Assembly (NCBI RefSeq): GCF_000159695.1
Contig: NZ_CM000955.1
Location: 451,001 to 515,000 of the forward strand
Direction of reading: 5' to 3'
DNA length: 64,000 nt
Origin: Finegoldia magna ATCC 53516
GTDB lineage: Bacteria; Bacillota; Clostridia; Tissierellales; Peptoniphilaceae
Below, piece after piece: positions 16,728 to 26,767 of this stretch. The notes under the pieces are model-generated. The model was not told the origin of the DNA, made no database searches, and saw only the letters and a program-made list of their open reading frames with translations. How positions within the stretch are numbered: the first letter of the stretch is position 1; the number at the start of each line of letters is the position of its first letter. Made by a program: the position numbers and the translations under genes.

Positions 16728-19158
16728 ATACATTGAAAACAATCTCGTCTGGAATAAAGACGGGGAATGTTATGCTTACTATGAGCTTGTTCCTTACAAT
16801 TACTCATTTCTAAGTCCAGAACAGAAAATACAAGTGCATGATTCTTTCAGACAGCTTATCGCACAAAATCGTGATGGCAAAATTCATGCTTTACAAATCA
16901 GTACAGAATCCAGCATACGTTCTGCACAAGAGCGTTCCAAAAATGAAGTCACTGGCAAGCTCAAAGCGGTTGCCTATGACAAAATCGACCAACAGACAGA
17001 CGCTTTAATATCCATGATTGGCGAAAATCAAGTGAACTACCGTTTCTTTATCGGCTTTAAGTTGCTTCTCAACGATCAGGAGTTTTCTATGAAAAGTCTT
17101 ACCGTTGAAGCAAAAAATGCTTTGTCTGATTTTGTCTATGATGTGAACCATAAGCTGATGGGCGATTTTGTTAGTATGAGTAATGATGAAATCCTGCGTT
17201 TTCAGAAGATGGAAAAGCTCTTAGAAAATAAAATCTCTCGTCGTTTCAAAATCCGCAGGTTAGATAAGGACGACTTCGGCTATCTGATTGAACACCTTTA
17301 CGGACAGACAGGCACTGCCTATGAAGAGTATGAGTACCATCTATCAAAGAAAAAGCTGGATAATGAAACGCTGATTAAATACTATGACTTGATTAAGCCT
17401 ACTCGCTGTTTGGTGGAAGAAAAACAGCGATATTTGAAAATCCAGCAGGAAGATGAAACCGTCTATGTAGCTTACTTTACCATTAACAGCATTGTCGGAG
17501 AACTGGACTTCCCGTCCTCTGAAATCTTCTACTACCAGCAACAGCAATTTACATTCCCGATTGATACGTCAATGAATGTGGAAATTGTAGCGAATCGTAA
17601 AGCCCTATCTACTGTCCGCAATAAAAAGAAAGAACTGAAAGACTTGGATAACCACGCTTGGCAAAGTGATAATGAAACCAGCTCCAATGTGGCGGAAGCT
17701 CTGGAAAGTGTGAATGAGCTGGAAACCAATTTAGACCAAAGCAAGGAATCTATGTACAAGCTGTCTTATGTGGTAAGGGTATCAGCAAATGATCTTGACG
17801 AACTCAAACGTCGTTGTAATGAAGTGAAAGATTTTTATGACGATTTAAGCGTAAAACTGGTACGACCATTTGGGGATATGCTCGGCTTACATGAAGAATT
17901 TTTACCTGCCAGCAAGCGTTATATGAATGATTATATTCAATACGTGACCTCTGATTTCCTCGCTGGTTTAGGTTTTGGTGCTACTCAAATGCTGGGGGAA
18001 AATGAGGGGATTTATGTTGGCTACAGCTTAGATACTGGACGCAATGTCTATCTGAAACCTGCTCTTGCCAGTCAAGGGGTTAAGGGTTCAGTAACCAATG
18101 CGTTAGCGTCGGCTTTTGTTGGTTCGCTGGGTGGTGGTAAATCCTTTGCGAATAACCTTATCGTCTATTATGCGGTGCTTTATGGGGCACAAGCAGTGAT
18201 TGTAGACCCAAAAGCAGAACGTGGCAGATGGAAAGAAACCTTGCCAGAGATTTCCCATGAAATCAATATCGTCACTCTGACTTCTGATGAGAAAAACAAA
18301 GGCTTACTTGACCCTTATGTGATTATGAAAAATCCCAAAGATTCTGAATCACTGGCTATTGATATTCTGACATTCCTTACGGGGATTTCCTCTCGTGATG
18401 GGGAACGCTTCCCAATCCTTAGAAAAGCCATTCGTGCAGTAACCAATAGTGAAGTACGAGGGTTGATGAAAGTGATTGAGGAATTACGGGTTGAGAATAC
18501 GCCACTAAGTACCAGTATAGCCGACCATATCGAAAGTTTTACAGACTATGACTTTGCACATTTATTATTCAGTAATGGTTATGTGGAGCAGTCTATCAGC
18601 TTAGAAAAACAACTGAACATTATACAGGTTGCGGACTTGGTACTTCCCGACAAGGAAACTTCCTTTGAGGAATATACCACTATGGAGCTTTTATCCGTTG
18701 CTATGCTGATTGTCATTAGTACCTTTGCTTTAGACTTTATCCATACAGACCGAAGCATTTTCAAGATTGTAGATTTAGACGAAGCATGGAGCTTTTTACA
18801 GGTAGCACAAGGAAAAACACTATCTATGAAGCTGGTTCGGGCTGGTCGTGCTATGAACGCTGGGGTATATTTCGTGACCCAAAATACAGACGACCTCTTA
18901 GATGAAAAACTGAAAAATAACCTCGGCTTAAAATTTGCATTTCGTTCCACTGACCTTAACGAGATTAAAAAGACCTTAGCCTTTTTTGGTGTAGACCCAG
19001 AGGACGAAAACAATCAGAAGCGATTGCGTGATTTGGAAAACGGGCAATGCCTTATCAGTGATTTATATGGTCGTGTCGGTGTGATACAGTTCCACCCTGT
19101 ATTTGAAGAACTGCTCCATGCCTTTGATACCAGACCACCTGTGCGAAAAGAGGTGTAA
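16711..19158 (+). CDS. orf16: Tn916 Orf16, VirB4-like conjugation ATPase
   Basis: This 815-residue VirB4/ConE-type ATPase powers assembly and function of the transfer channel. Walker A is GSLGGGKSFANN and Walker B is FKIVDLDEAWSFL, followed by GRAMNAGVYFVTQNTDDLL, typical of the VirB4 C-terminal motor. I start it at 16711 behind TTAGGAGTG, with the product beginning MAYPIKYIENN. A frame extension to 16660 lacks a ribosome site and would overlap orf17 further. It is followed two bases later by the GTG of orf15. Confidence 0.95.
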   Translation: MAYPIKYIENNLVWNKDGECYAYYELVPYNYSFLSPEQKIQVHDSFRQLIAQNRDGKIHALQISTESSIRSAQERSKNEVTGKLKAVAYDKIDQQTDALISMIGENQVNYRFFIGFKLLLNDQEFSMKSLTVEAKNALSDFVYDVNHKLMGDFVSMSNDEILRFQKMEKLLENKISRRFKIRRLDKDDFGYLIEHLYGQTGTAYEEYEYHLSKKKLDNETLIKYYDLIKPTRCLVEEKQRYLKIQQEDETVYVAYFTINSIVGELDFPSSEIFYYQQQQFTFPIDTSMNVEIVANRKALSTVRNKKKELKDLDNHAWQSDNETSSNVAEALESVNELETNLDQSKESMYKLSYVVRVSANDLDELKRRCNEVKDFYDDLSVKLVRPFGDMLGLHEEFLPASKRYMNDYIQYVTSDFLAGLGFGATQMLGENEGIYVGYSLDTGRNVYLKPALASQGVKGSVTNALASAFVGSLGGGKSFANNLIVYYAVLYGAQAVIVDPKAERGRWKETLPEISHEINIVTLTSDEKNKGLLDPYVIMKNPKDSESLAIDILTFLTGISSRDGERFPILRKAIRAVTNSEVRGLMKVIEELRVENTPLSTSIADHIESFTDYDFAHLLFSNGYVEQSISLEKQLNIIQVADLVLPDKETSFEEYTTMELLSVAMLIVISTFALDFIHTDRSIFKIVDLDEAWSFLQVAQGKTLSMKLVRAGRAMNAGVYFVTQNTDDLLDEKLKNNLGLKFAFRSTDLNEIKKTLAFFGVDPEDENNQKRLRDLENGQCLISDLYGRVGVIQFHPVFEELLHAFDTRPPVRKEV

Positions 19159-19160
19159 AT

Positions 19161-21338
19161 GTGAAACCATCAATAGTAAACAGAATAAAATCAAACTGGA
19201 CGCTGAAACGTCTAGGTAAAGTGGCAATGACAGTGGCTTTCACACTTGTGATTGCCATTTTTCTTTTAGCCATGCTGGGAACGGTGGTTCAAGCTGCGGG
19301 CTTGGTAGATGATACGGTCAATGTGGCAAATGAATACAGCCGATACCCACTTGAAAACTATCAACTGGATTTTTATGTGGATAATAGCTGGGGCTGGCTT
19401 CCGTGGAACTGGTCGGACGGGATTGGAAAACAGGTCATGTATGGACTATATGCCATTACCAATTTTATTTGGACAATCAGTTTGTATGTTTCCAATGCGA
19501 CAGGTTACTTAGTACAGGAAGCCTATTCCTTAGACTTCATTTCCGCTACAGCAGATTCCATTGGTAAGAATATGCAGACCTTAGCTGGTGTGAGTGCAAA
19601 CGGATTTTCAACAGAGGGTTTCTATGTTGGATTCCTCTTACTCTTGATTTTGGTTCTTGGGGTTTATGTTGCCTATACGGGACTGATAAAGAGAGAAACC
19701 ACAAAGGCAATTCATGCCATTATGAATTTTGTGCTGGTGTTTATCCTATCGGCTTCCTTTATTGCCTACGCTCCCGACTACATTAAAAAAATCAATGACT
19801 TTTCATCAGACATCAGTAATGCCAGTTTATCACTTGGCACGAAGATTGTCATGCCCCATTCCGATAGTCAAGGCAAGGACAGCGTGGACTTAATCAGAGA
19901 TAGCCTGTTTTCCATACAGGTTCAGCAACCGTGGCTACTGCTTCAATACAACAGTTCAGACATTGAAAGTATCGGTATTGACCGTGTGGAAAGCCTGCTC
20001 TCCACCAGCCCAGATTCCAACAATGGCGAAGACAGAGAAAAAATTGTTGCGGAAGAAATTGAAGACAGAAGCAATACCAATCTAACCATTACAAAGACCA
20101 TTAACCGTTTAGGTACAGTCTTCTTCCTATTTGTCTTCAATATTGGGATTTCCATATTTGTATTCCTATTAACAGGAATCATGATTTTCTCGCAGGTACT
20201 TTTTATCATCTATGCTATGTTTCTGCCTGTGAGCTTTATTTTAAGCATGATTCCATCATTTGATGGTATGTCAAAACGAGCCATAACAAAGCTCTTTAAT
20301 ACCATTTTGACACGAGCTGGAATCACATTGATTATTACGACAGCATTTAGTATTTCAACCATGCTCTATACCTTATCGGCTGGTTATCCGTTCTTTTTGA
20401 TTGCTTTTCTACAGATTGTGACCTTTGCAGGAATCTACTTCAAGCTGGGCGATTTAATGAGTATGTTTTCTCTACAGAGTAACGATTCTCAAAGTGTGGG
20501 AAGTCGTGTGATGAGAAAACCTCGTATGCTTATGCACGCTCACATGCACCGTCTACAGCGGAAACTTGGACGTTCCATGACTACTCTAGGGGCTGGGTCT
20601 GCCATTGTTACAGGTAAAAAAGGACAGTCGGGTTCGGGGAGTTCTGCAAGGACACAAGCAGATCACTCCCGACCAGACGGAAAGGAAAAATCAACACTTG
20701 GAAAACGTATCGGTCAAACCATCGGTACAGTAGCTGATACCAAAGACAGAATGGTAGACACTGCTAGTGGTTTGAAAGAACAGGTTAAAGATTTGCCGAC
20801 CAATGCAAGATATGCAGTATATCAAGGAAAATCCAAAGTAAAAGAGAATGTCCGTGATTTAACCAGTAGTATTTCTCAAACCAAAGCGGACAGAGCCAGT
20901 GGACGCAAGGAACAGCAGGAACAAAGGCGAAAAACCATTGCGAAGCGTCGCTCTGAAATGGAACAGGTCAAACAGAAAAAACAGCCTGCTTCTTCTGTTC
21001 ATGAAAGACCGACTACAAGACAAGAACAATATCATGATGAACAGACCTCAAAACAGTCTAATATTCAGACTTCATATAAGGAATCTCAACAAGCCAAACA
21101 AGAGCGTCCAGCAGTTAAGTCCGATTTTTCAAGTCCAAAAGTGGAACGCCAAGGCAATACCGTTCAAGAAAAAACCGTTCAAAAGCCAGCAACTTCAACC
21201 ACTACAGCAGATAGAACTTCACAACGTCCAATCACAAAAGAACGTCCGTCTACTGTTCAAAGAGTACCACTACAAAATACAAGAAGTAGACCACCAATCA
21301 AAACCGCCACCATTAAGAAAGTCGGTAAGAAACCATGA
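19161..21338 (+). CDS. orf15: Tn916 Orf15, VirB6-like channel protein
   Basis: This is a 725-residue membrane protein with a GTG start. After an N-terminal membrane helix (about 17-42), clusters of hydrophobic segments occur around 75-100, 160-215 and 305-410. From about residue 460 the protein becomes a long hydrophilic Lys/Gln/Arg/Thr-rich tail. This layout is that of VirB6/TcpH-like channel proteins. The end overlaps orf14 by four bases (ATGA), consistent with coupled translation. Confidence 0.93.
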   Translation: MKPSIVNRIKSNWTLKRLGKVAMTVAFTLVIAIFLLAMLGTVVQAAGLVDDTVNVANEYSRYPLENYQLDFYVDNSWGWLPWNWSDGIGKQVMYGLYAITNFIWTISLYVSNATGYLVQEAYSLDFISATADSIGKNMQTLAGVSANGFSTEGFYVGFLLLLILVLGVYVAYTGLIKRETTKAIHAIMNFVLVFILSASFIAYAPDYIKKINDFSSDISNASLSLGTKIVMPHSDSQGKDSVDLIRDSLFSIQVQQPWLLLQYNSSDIESIGIDRVESLLSTSPDSNNGEDREKIVAEEIEDRSNTNLTITKTINRLGTVFFLFVFNIGISIFVFLLTGIMIFSQVLFIIYAMFLPVSFILSMIPSFDGMSKRAITKLFNTILTRAGITLIITTAFSISTMLYTLSAGYPFFLIAFLQIVTFAGIYFKLGDLMSMFSLQSNDSQSVGSRVMRKPRMLMHAHMHRLQRKLGRSMTTLGAGSAIVTGKKGQSGSGSSARTQADHSRPDGKEKSTLGKRIGQTIGTVADTKDRMVDTASGLKEQVKDLPTNARYAVYQGKSKVKENVRDLTSSISQTKADRASGRKEQQEQRRKTIAKRRSEMEQVKQKKQPASSVHERPTTRQEQYHDEQTSKQSNIQTSYKESQQAKQERPAVKSDFSSPKVERQGNTVQEKTVQKPATSTTTADRTSQRPITKERPSTVQRVPLQNTRSRPPIKTATIKKVGKKP

Positions 21339-22336
21339 AGTTGAAAACTTTAGTGATTGGTGGTTCTGGATTATTCTTGATGGTCTTCTCACTGCTTCTG
21401 TTTGTTGCCATTTTATTTTCAGATGAACAGGACAGCGGAATTTCCAATATTCATTATGGAGGTGTGAATGTTTCCGCAGAAGTGCTGGCTCATAAGCCTA
21501 TGGTAGAAAAATATGCCAAAGAATATGGCGTTGAAGAATATGTCAACATACTTCTTGCGATTATACAGGTGGAATCGGGCGGTACTGCGGAAGATGTTAT
21601 GCAGTCCTCGGAATCCCTCGGTCTTCCACCTAATTCATTGAGTACAGAAGAATCCATTAAGCAAGGTGTGAAGTATTTCAGTGAATTATTAGCCAGTAGC
21701 GAAAGGCTCAGTGTAGATTTAGAATCGGTTATCCAGTCCTACAATTATGGTGGTGGTTTCTTAGGGTATGTGGCTAATCGTGGAAATAAATATACCTTTG
21801 AACTGGCTCAAAGTTTCTCAAAAGAGTATTCAGGTGGCGAAAAAGTGTCTTACCCCAATCCCATAGCCATACCTATCAATGGGGGCTGGCGATACAACTA
21901 TGGCAATATGTTTTATGTGCAACTGGTAACGCAGTATCTTGTCACAACAGAGTTTGATGATGATACGGTACAAGCCATCATGGACGAAGCACTGAAATAT
22001 GAGGGCTGGCGATACGTTTACGGTGGAGCTTCCCCGACTACTTCTTTTGATTGTAGCGGACTGACACAATGGACGTATGGAAAAGCTGGAATTAACTTAC
22101 CACGAACCGCACAACAGCAATATGATGTGACCCAGCATATCCCACTATCGGAAGCACAAGCTGGCGATTTGGTTTTCTTTCATTCTACCTATAACGCTGG
22201 CTCTTATATTACTCATGTTGGGATATACCTTGGCAATAACCGTATGTTTCATGCAGGCGACCCAATCGGTTATGCCGACTTAACAAGCCCCTACTGGCAA
22301 CAGCATTTAGTGGGAGCAGGACGAATCAAACAATGA
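21335..22336 (+). CDS. orf14: Tn916 Orf14, two-domain cell-wall hydrolase
   Basis: This 333-residue CwlT-type enzyme opens the peptidoglycan for the transfer channel. An N-terminal membrane/signal segment is followed by a lysozyme-like transglycosylase domain (about 45-165; IIQVESGG with its catalytic Glu, and QSYNYGGGF). The C-terminal NlpC/P60 peptidase domain (about 210-333) has Cys in TSFDCSGLTQW and His in ITHVGIYLG. It is translationally coupled to both neighbours by ATGA overlaps. Confidence 0.95.
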   Translation: MKLKTLVIGGSGLFLMVFSLLLFVAILFSDEQDSGISNIHYGGVNVSAEVLAHKPMVEKYAKEYGVEEYVNILLAIIQVESGGTAEDVMQSSESLGLPPNSLSTEESIKQGVKYFSELLASSERLSVDLESVIQSYNYGGGFLGYVANRGNKYTFELAQSFSKEYSGGEKVSYPNPIAIPINGGWRYNYGNMFYVQLVTQYLVTTEFDDDTVQAIMDEALKYEGWRYVYGGASPTTSFDCSGLTQWTYGKAGINLPRTAQQQYDVTQHIPLSEAQAGDLVFFHSTYNAGSYITHVGIYLGNNRMFHAGDPIGYADLTSPYWQQHLVGAGRIKQ

Positions 22337-23268
22337 GAAAGGAAGATTTAATGATGAAATTTAGAAAAAATCAGAATAAAGAAAAACAGATACCAAAGGA
22401 AAAGAAACCTCGTGTCTACTATAAGGTCAATCCTCATAAAAAGGTTGTGATTGCCTTGTGGGTACTTTTAGGGCTTAGTTTCAGCTTTGCGATATTCAAG
22501 CACTTTACAGCTATAGATACTCATACTATTCACGAAACAACTATCATAGAAAAGGAATACGTTGATACTCATCATGTAGAAAATTTTGTAGAGAACTTTG
22601 CGAAAGTCTACTATTCATGGGAGCAATCCGATAAGTCCATTGATAATCGAATGGAAAGTCTAAAAGGCTATCTGACAGATGAACTTCAAGCTCTCAATGT
22701 TGATACAGTACGCAAAGATATTCCTGTATCGTCTTCTGTAAGAGGATTTCAGATATGGACGGTAGAGCCAACTGGCGACAATGAGTTTAATGTAACCTAC
22801 AGTGTAGACCAGCTCATTACAGAGGGAGAAAATACAAAGACCGTCCACTCTGCTTATATAGTGAGTGTCTATGTAGATGGTTCTGGAAATATGGTACTGG
22901 TTAAGAATCCGACCATTACCAACATACCTAAGAAATCAAGTTATAAACCAAAAGCCATTGAAAGTGAGGGGACGGTTGATTCCATTACAACCAATGAAAT
23001 CAATGAGTTTTTAACGACGTTCTTCAAGCTCTATCCTACAGCGACAGCCAGTGAACTTTCCTACTATGTGAATGACGGGATATTAAAACCAATCGGAAAA
23101 GAGTACATCTTTCAAGAACTGGTAAATCCTATTCACAATCGTAAGGATAATCAAGTCACGGTATCGCTGACAGTGGAGTATATCGACCAGCAGACCAAAG
23201 CAACGCAGGTATCTCAATTTGATTTGGTACTTGAAAAGAACGGGAGTAATTGGAAGATTATAGAATAA
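22333..23268 (+). CDS. orf13: Tn916 Orf13, TcpC-type transfer protein
   Basis: This TcpC-type protein is structurally VirB8-like. It has one membrane helix (about residues 35-55) after a very basic cytoplasmic N-terminus, and an extracytoplasmic domain made of two related halves. The ATG at 22333 overlaps orf14. ATG codons at 22351 and 22354 sit better behind AGAAAGGAAG and may be the true start, giving 304-305 residues. It ends the transfer gene block; the tet(M) promoter region follows. Confidence 0.92.
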   Translation: MRKEDLMMKFRKNQNKEKQIPKEKKPRVYYKVNPHKKVVIALWVLLGLSFSFAIFKHFTAIDTHTIHETTIIEKEYVDTHHVENFVENFAKVYYSWEQSDKSIDNRMESLKGYLTDELQALNVDTVRKDIPVSSSVRGFQIWTVEPTGDNEFNVTYSVDQLITEGENTKTVHSAYIVSVYVDGSGNMVLVKNPTITNIPKKSSYKPKAIESEGTVDSITTNEINEFLTTFFKLYPTATASELSYYVNDGILKPIGKEYIFQELVNPIHNRKDNQVTVSLTVEYIDQQTKATQVSQFDLVLEKNGSNWKIIE

Positions 23269-23315
23269 CAAATATTGGTACATTATTACAGCTATTTTGT
23301 AATCACGTACTCTCT

Positions 23316-23345
23316 TTGATAAAAAATTGGAGATTCCTTTACAAA
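23316..23345 (+). promoter_or_regulatory. Promoter of the tet(M) leader
   Basis: TTGATA (23316-23321) is followed after about 18 bases by TACAAAT. It lies just downstream of orf13 in the position of the known Tn916 tet(M) promoter. Confidence 0.55.
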
Positions 23346-23397
23346 TATGCTCTTACGTGCTATTATTTAAGTATCTATTTAAAAGGAGTTAATAAAT

Positions 23398-23421
23398 ATG
23401 CGGCAAGGTATTCTTAAATAA
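23398..23421 (+). CDS. tet(M) leader mini-gene
   Basis: This is a seven-codon frame (MRQGILK) with a strong AAAAGGAG site at a good distance. It overlaps the left arm of an inverted repeat (about 23405-23418) whose partner is at 23490-23506. In Tn916 the tet(M) leader is controlled by transcription attenuation, and ribosome movement on the leader decides whether RNA polymerase reads through. Whether this exact frame equals the published orf12 I cannot confirm. Confidence 0.5.
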   Translation: MRQGILK

Positions 23422-23612
23422 ACTGTCAATTTGATAGTGGGAACAAATAATTGGATGTCCTTTTTTAGGAGGGCTTAGTTTTTTGTACCCAGTTTAAGAA
23501 TACCTTTATCATGTGATTCTAAAGTATCCAGAGAATATCTGTATGCTTTGTATACCTATGGTTATGCATAAAAATCCCAGTGATAAAAGTATTTATCACT
23601 GGGATTTTTATG
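23405..23612 (+). promoter_or_regulatory. tet(M) attenuator
   Basis: GGTATTCTTAAA.AAACTG (from 23407) pairs with CAGTTTAAGAATACC (23490-23504). A strong terminator hairpin follows: AAAATCCCAGTGATA pairs with TATCACTGGGATTTT (23571-23609), then a T-rich tail. In the known Tn916 mechanism, tetracycline changes ribosome occupancy of the leader and allows read-through into tet(M) and on to the regulatory genes and int/xis. Confidence 0.8.
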
Positions 23613-23644
23613 CCCTTTTGGGTTTTTGAATGGAGGAAAATCAC

Positions 23645-25564
23645 ATGAAAATTATTAATATTGGAGTTTTAGCTCATGTTGATGCAGGAAAAACTACCTT
23701 AACAGAAAGCTTATTATATAACAGTGGAGCGATTACAGAATTAGGAAGCGTGGACAAAGGTACAACGAGGACGGATAATACGCTTTTAGAACGTCAGAGA
23801 GGAATTACAATTCAGACAGGAATAACCTCTTTTCAGTGGGAAAATACGAAGGTGAACATCATAGACACGCCAGGACATATGGATTTCTTAGCAGAAGTAT
23901 ATCGTTCATTATCAGTTTTAGATGGGGCAATTCTACTGATTTCTGCAAAAGATGGCGTACAAGCACAAACTCGTATATTATTTCATGCACTTAGGAAAAT
24001 GGGGATTCCCACAATCTTTTTTATCAATAAGATTGACCAAAATGGAATTGATTTATCAACGGTTTATCAGGATATTAAAGAGAAACTTTCTGCCGAAATT
24101 GTAATCAAACAGAAGGTAGAACTGTATCCTAATATGTGTGTGACGAACTTTACCGAATCTGAACAATGGGATACGGTAATAGAGGGAAACGATGACCTTT
24201 TAGAGAAATATATGTCCGGTAAATCATTAGAAGCATTGGAACTCGAACAAGAGGAAAGCATAAGATTTCAGAATTGTTCTCTGTTCCCTCTTTATCATGG
24301 AAGTGCAAAAAGTAATATAGGGATTGATAACCTTATAGAAGTTATTACTAATAAATTTTATTCATCAACACATCGAGGTCCGTCTGAACTTTGCGGAAAT
24401 GTTTTCAAAATTGAATATACAAAAAAAAGACAACGTCTTGCATATATACGCCTTTATAGTGGAGTACTACATTTACGAGATTCGGTTAGAGTATCAGAAA
24501 AAGAAAAAATAAAAGTTACAGAAATGTATACTTCAATAAATGGTGAATTATGTAAGATTGATAGAGCTTATTCTGGAGAAATTGTTATTTTGCAAAATGA
24601 GTTTTTGAAGTTAAATAGTGTTCTTGGAGATACAAAACTATTGCCACAGAGAAAAAAGATTGAAAATCCGCACCCTCTACTACAAACAACTGTTGAACCG
24701 AGTAAACCTGAACAGAGAGAAATGTTGCTTGATGCCCTTTTGGAAATCTCAGATAGTGATCCGCTTCTACGATATTACGTGGATTCTACGACACATGAAA
24801 TTATACTTTCTTTCTTAGGGAAAGTACAAATGGAAGTGATTAGTGCACTGTTGCAAGAAAAGTATCATGTGGAGATAGAACTAAAAGAGCCTACAGTCAT
24901 TTATATGGAGAGACCGTTAAAAAATGCAGAATATACCATTCACATCGAAGTGCCGCCAAATCCTTTCTGGGCTTCCATTGGTTTATCTGTATCACCGCTT
25001 CCGTTGGGAAGTGGAATGCAGTATGAGAGCTCGGTTTCTCTTGGATACTTAAATCAATCATTTCAAAATGCAGTTATGGAAGGGATACGCTATGGTTGCG
25101 AACAAGGATTATATGGTTGGAATGTGACGGACTGTAAAATCTGTTTTAAGTATGGCTTATACTATAGCCCTGTTAGTACCCCAGCAGATTTTCGAATGCT
25201 TGCTCCTATTGTATTGGAACAAGTCTTAAAAAAAGCTGGAACAGAATTGTTAGAGCCATATCTTAGTTTTAAAATTTATGCGCCACAGGAATATCTTTCA
25301 CGAGCATACAACGATGCTCCTAAATATTGTGCGAACATCGTAGACACTCAATTGAAAAATAATGAGGTCATTCTTAGTGGAGAAATCCCTGCTCGATGTA
25401 TTCAAGAATATCGTAGTGATTTAACTTTCTTTACAAATGGACGTAGTGTTTGTTTAACAGAGTTAAAAGGGTACCATGTTACTACCGGTGAACCTGTTTG
25501 CCAGCCCCGTCGTCCAAATAGTAGGATAGATAAAGTACGATATATGTTCAATAAAATAACTTAG
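23645..25564 (+). CDS. tetM: Tet(M) ribosomal protection protein
   Basis: This 639-residue GTPase related to elongation factor G removes tetracycline from the ribosome. G-domain motifs are [10 protein letters not shown] (G1), RGITIQT (G2), DTPGH (G3) and NKID (G4). EF-G-like domains follow to the C-terminus. The ATG at 23645 follows TGGAGGAAAA; a five-codon upstream extension is in frame but lacks a site. No stops or gaps are seen, so resistance to tetracycline and doxycycline is expected. The sequence reads like the standard Tn916 allele, though mosaic structure would need an alignment. Confidence 0.98.
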   Translation: MKIINIGVLAHVDAGKTTLTESLLYNSGAITELGSVDKGTTRTDNTLLERQRGITIQTGITSFQWENTKVNIIDTPGHMDFLAEVYRSLSVLDGAILLISAKDGVQAQTRILFHALRKMGIPTIFFINKIDQNGIDLSTVYQDIKEKLSAEIVIKQKVELYPNMCVTNFTESEQWDTVIEGNDDLLEKYMSGKSLEALELEQEESIRFQNCSLFPLYHGSAKSNIGIDNLIEVITNKFYSSTHRGPSELCGNVFKIEYTKKRQRLAYIRLYSGVLHLRDSVRVSEKEKIKVTEMYTSINGELCKIDRAYSGEIVILQNEFLKLNSVLGDTKLLPQRKKIENPHPLLQTTVEPSKPEQREMLLDALLEISDSDPLLRYYVDSTTHEIILSFLGKVQMEVISALLQEKYHVEIELKEPTVIYMERPLKNAEYTIHIEVPPNPFWASIGLSVSPLPLGSGMQYESSVSLGYLNQSFQNAVMEGIRYGCEQGLYGWNVTDCKICFKYGLYYSPVSTPADFRMLAPIVLEQVLKKAGTELLEPYLSFKIYAPQEYLSRAYNDAPKYCANIVDTQLKNNEVILSGEIPARCIQEYRSDLTFFTNGRSVCLTELKGYHVTTGEPVCQPRRPNSRIDKVRYMFNKIT

Positions 25565-25661
25565 TGTATTTTATGTTGTTATATAAATATGGTTTCTTGT
25601 TAAATAAGATGAAATATTCTTTAATAAAGATTTGAATTAAAGTGTAAAGCAGGAGATAGTT

Positions 25662-25850
25662 ATTATAAACTACAAGTGGATATTGTGTCCTGTATGTGGA
25701 AATAAAACACGATTAAAGATAAGGGAAGATACTGAATTAAAAAAATTCCCCCTCTATTGTCCGAAATGCAGACAAGAAAATTTAATTGAAATAAAGCAGT
25801 TCAAAGTAACTGTGATTACAGAGCCAGACGCAAAGACGCAGAGCCGATAA
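25662..25850 (+). CDS. orf6: Cysteine-rich KTR-type small protein with a non-ATG start
   Basis: This frame encodes about 62 residues (IINYKWILCPVCGNKTR...). It carries a CPVC...CPKC zinc-ribbon-like motif typical of the KTR small proteins found next to tet(M). No ATG, GTG or TTG lies at the right distance from AGGAG (25651-25655). ATT at 25662 or ATA at 25665 would have to serve, or translation is weak. It occupies the orf6 position, 97 bases after tet(M), and shares its terminator with orf9. Function is unknown. Confidence 0.6.
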   Translation: MINYKWILCPVCGNKTRLKIREDTELKKFPLYCPKCRQENLIEIKQFKVTVITEPDAKTQSR

Positions 25851-25888
25851 AATGAGATTAATACAATCTCATTTTATCGGCTCTTTCC
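25841..25888. terminator. Bidirectional terminator between orf6 and orf9
   Basis: A very long perfect stem, GAGCCGATAAAATGAGATT with its complement AATCTCATTTTATCGGCTC, has a 5-base loop and a short T-run. It separates the convergent tet(M)/orf6 and orf9 transcripts. Confidence 0.9.
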
Positions 25889-25909
25889 GTTATGTATGGA
25901 TTCTTTTAA

Positions 25910-26263
25910 TTAGTCTTCGATGTTTCTTGCTTCGTTGATACCGCTGGCTAAAGATTCCATTAAGGATAGTTCTTTGTCTGTAAAGCTATCCATGTATTTC
26001 TCTATCTGTAATCGTCGGGTGCTTTTTACCAAGTTATTAGCAGGTAAGAAAAATTCATCAACGGAAACATGAAGTAACGATACAAGGTCATAAAGAACTT
26101 GTATGCTGGGGTGTTGCCCCTTATTTTCAATATTAGTTAAGTAACGTGGGTCAATTTCAATCAATGCTCCCACTTGTTCACGAGTTAAACCTCGTTTCAA
26201 TCGAGCTTCTTTAATGGCTAAACCAAAGGCTCTAAAATCATATTTATCTTCTTTTTTACGCAT
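25910..26263 (-). CDS. orf9: Tn916 Orf9, XRE-type repressor
   Basis: This 117-residue protein carries an XRE/Cro-CI helix-turn-helix at about residues 12-65 ([20 protein letters not shown]). In Tn916 Orf9 is thought to repress the orf7 promoter and thereby limit expression of xis and int. It is the only gene on the minus strand inside the element. The C-terminal third (about 75-117) is helical and may dimerise. Confidence 0.93.
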   Translation of the reverse strand: MRKKEDKYDFRAFGLAIKEARLKRGLTREQVGALIEIDPRYLTNIENKGQHPSIQVLYDLVSLLHVSVDEFFLPANNLVKSTRRLQIEKYMDSFTDKELSLMESLASGINEARNIED

Positions 26264-26358
26264 AGTAGACCACCTCTATACATTTTACTGTTCCTATTGA
26301 ATTAGAAACAGGTATAGAAAAACATGTTATATAGTTTATAGGTTCATATTTAATAAAA

Positions 26359-26403
26359 AGCACTACTAAACGCCAATAAAAAAAACCGTTATATGGTAGT
26401 GCT
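26359..26403. repeat. Inverted repeat upstream of orf9
   Basis: AGCACTAC (26359-26366) pairs with GTAGTGCT (26396-26403) across a 29-base loop. It lies between the divergent orf9 and orf10/orf7 genes and could be an operator or a weak terminator. Confidence 0.45.
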
Positions 26404-26467
26404 ATTTATGCTGTTAAAATATTGTATCTTACTTCCAAATGGCGGTTTGTTGGAGGTCAAAGTCGCC

Positions 26468-26539
26468 ATGAAGTATATCACATACAATCAAGTTCCCCAC
26501 ATTGAGTATTTATCAAAAAAAGTCGTCTATCTGCAATAG
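26468..26539 (+). CDS. orf10: Tn916 Orf10-type small protein
   Basis: This 23-codon frame (MKYITYNQVPHIEYL..., ending VVYLQ) sits behind a good GGAGG site and in the place where Tn916 maps show orf10. It precedes orf7 in the regulatory operon. No domain is recognisable, and expression is not demonstrated by the sequence. Confidence 0.5.
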   Translation: MKYITYNQVPHIEYLSKKVVYLQ

Positions 26540-26730
26540 ATAAGTACGTCCACCAATGTGGTTTTATAAATCATATAGATAGAAAAATAAAAGCATGTAA
26601 ACAGAGAAATCAATCTGTTTGTGTGCTTTTTTGGTTATTCAGAACTTTTTTACAAAGTTTATTCATCAGTAATGCAACAAATCCCCCTTTCACATTGGGA
26701 CTAAGAGTGAAAGGAGATAAAAGAGCAAGG

Positions 26731-26763
26731 CTCACTTCCTTTCCTAGACAGAAAGGGGGTGAG
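26731..26763 (+). promoter_or_regulatory. Hairpin covering the orf7 ribosome site
   Basis: CTCAC (26731-26735) pairs with GTGAG (26759-26763), and CTTTC (26739-26743) pairs with GAAAG (26751-26755). The right arm contains the GGGGGTGAG ribosome site of orf7, so folding would hide it. A second hairpin, CCTTTCAC with GTGAAAGG, lies at 26686-26714. Confidence 0.5.
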
Positions 26764-26767
26764 AAAC

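Noticed and set aside
23281..23640. Riboswitch upstream of tet(M)
   Set aside because: The pairing pattern, mini-gene and terminator match the known ribosome-dependent attenuation of Tn916 tet(M), so no ligand-binding RNA is needed.
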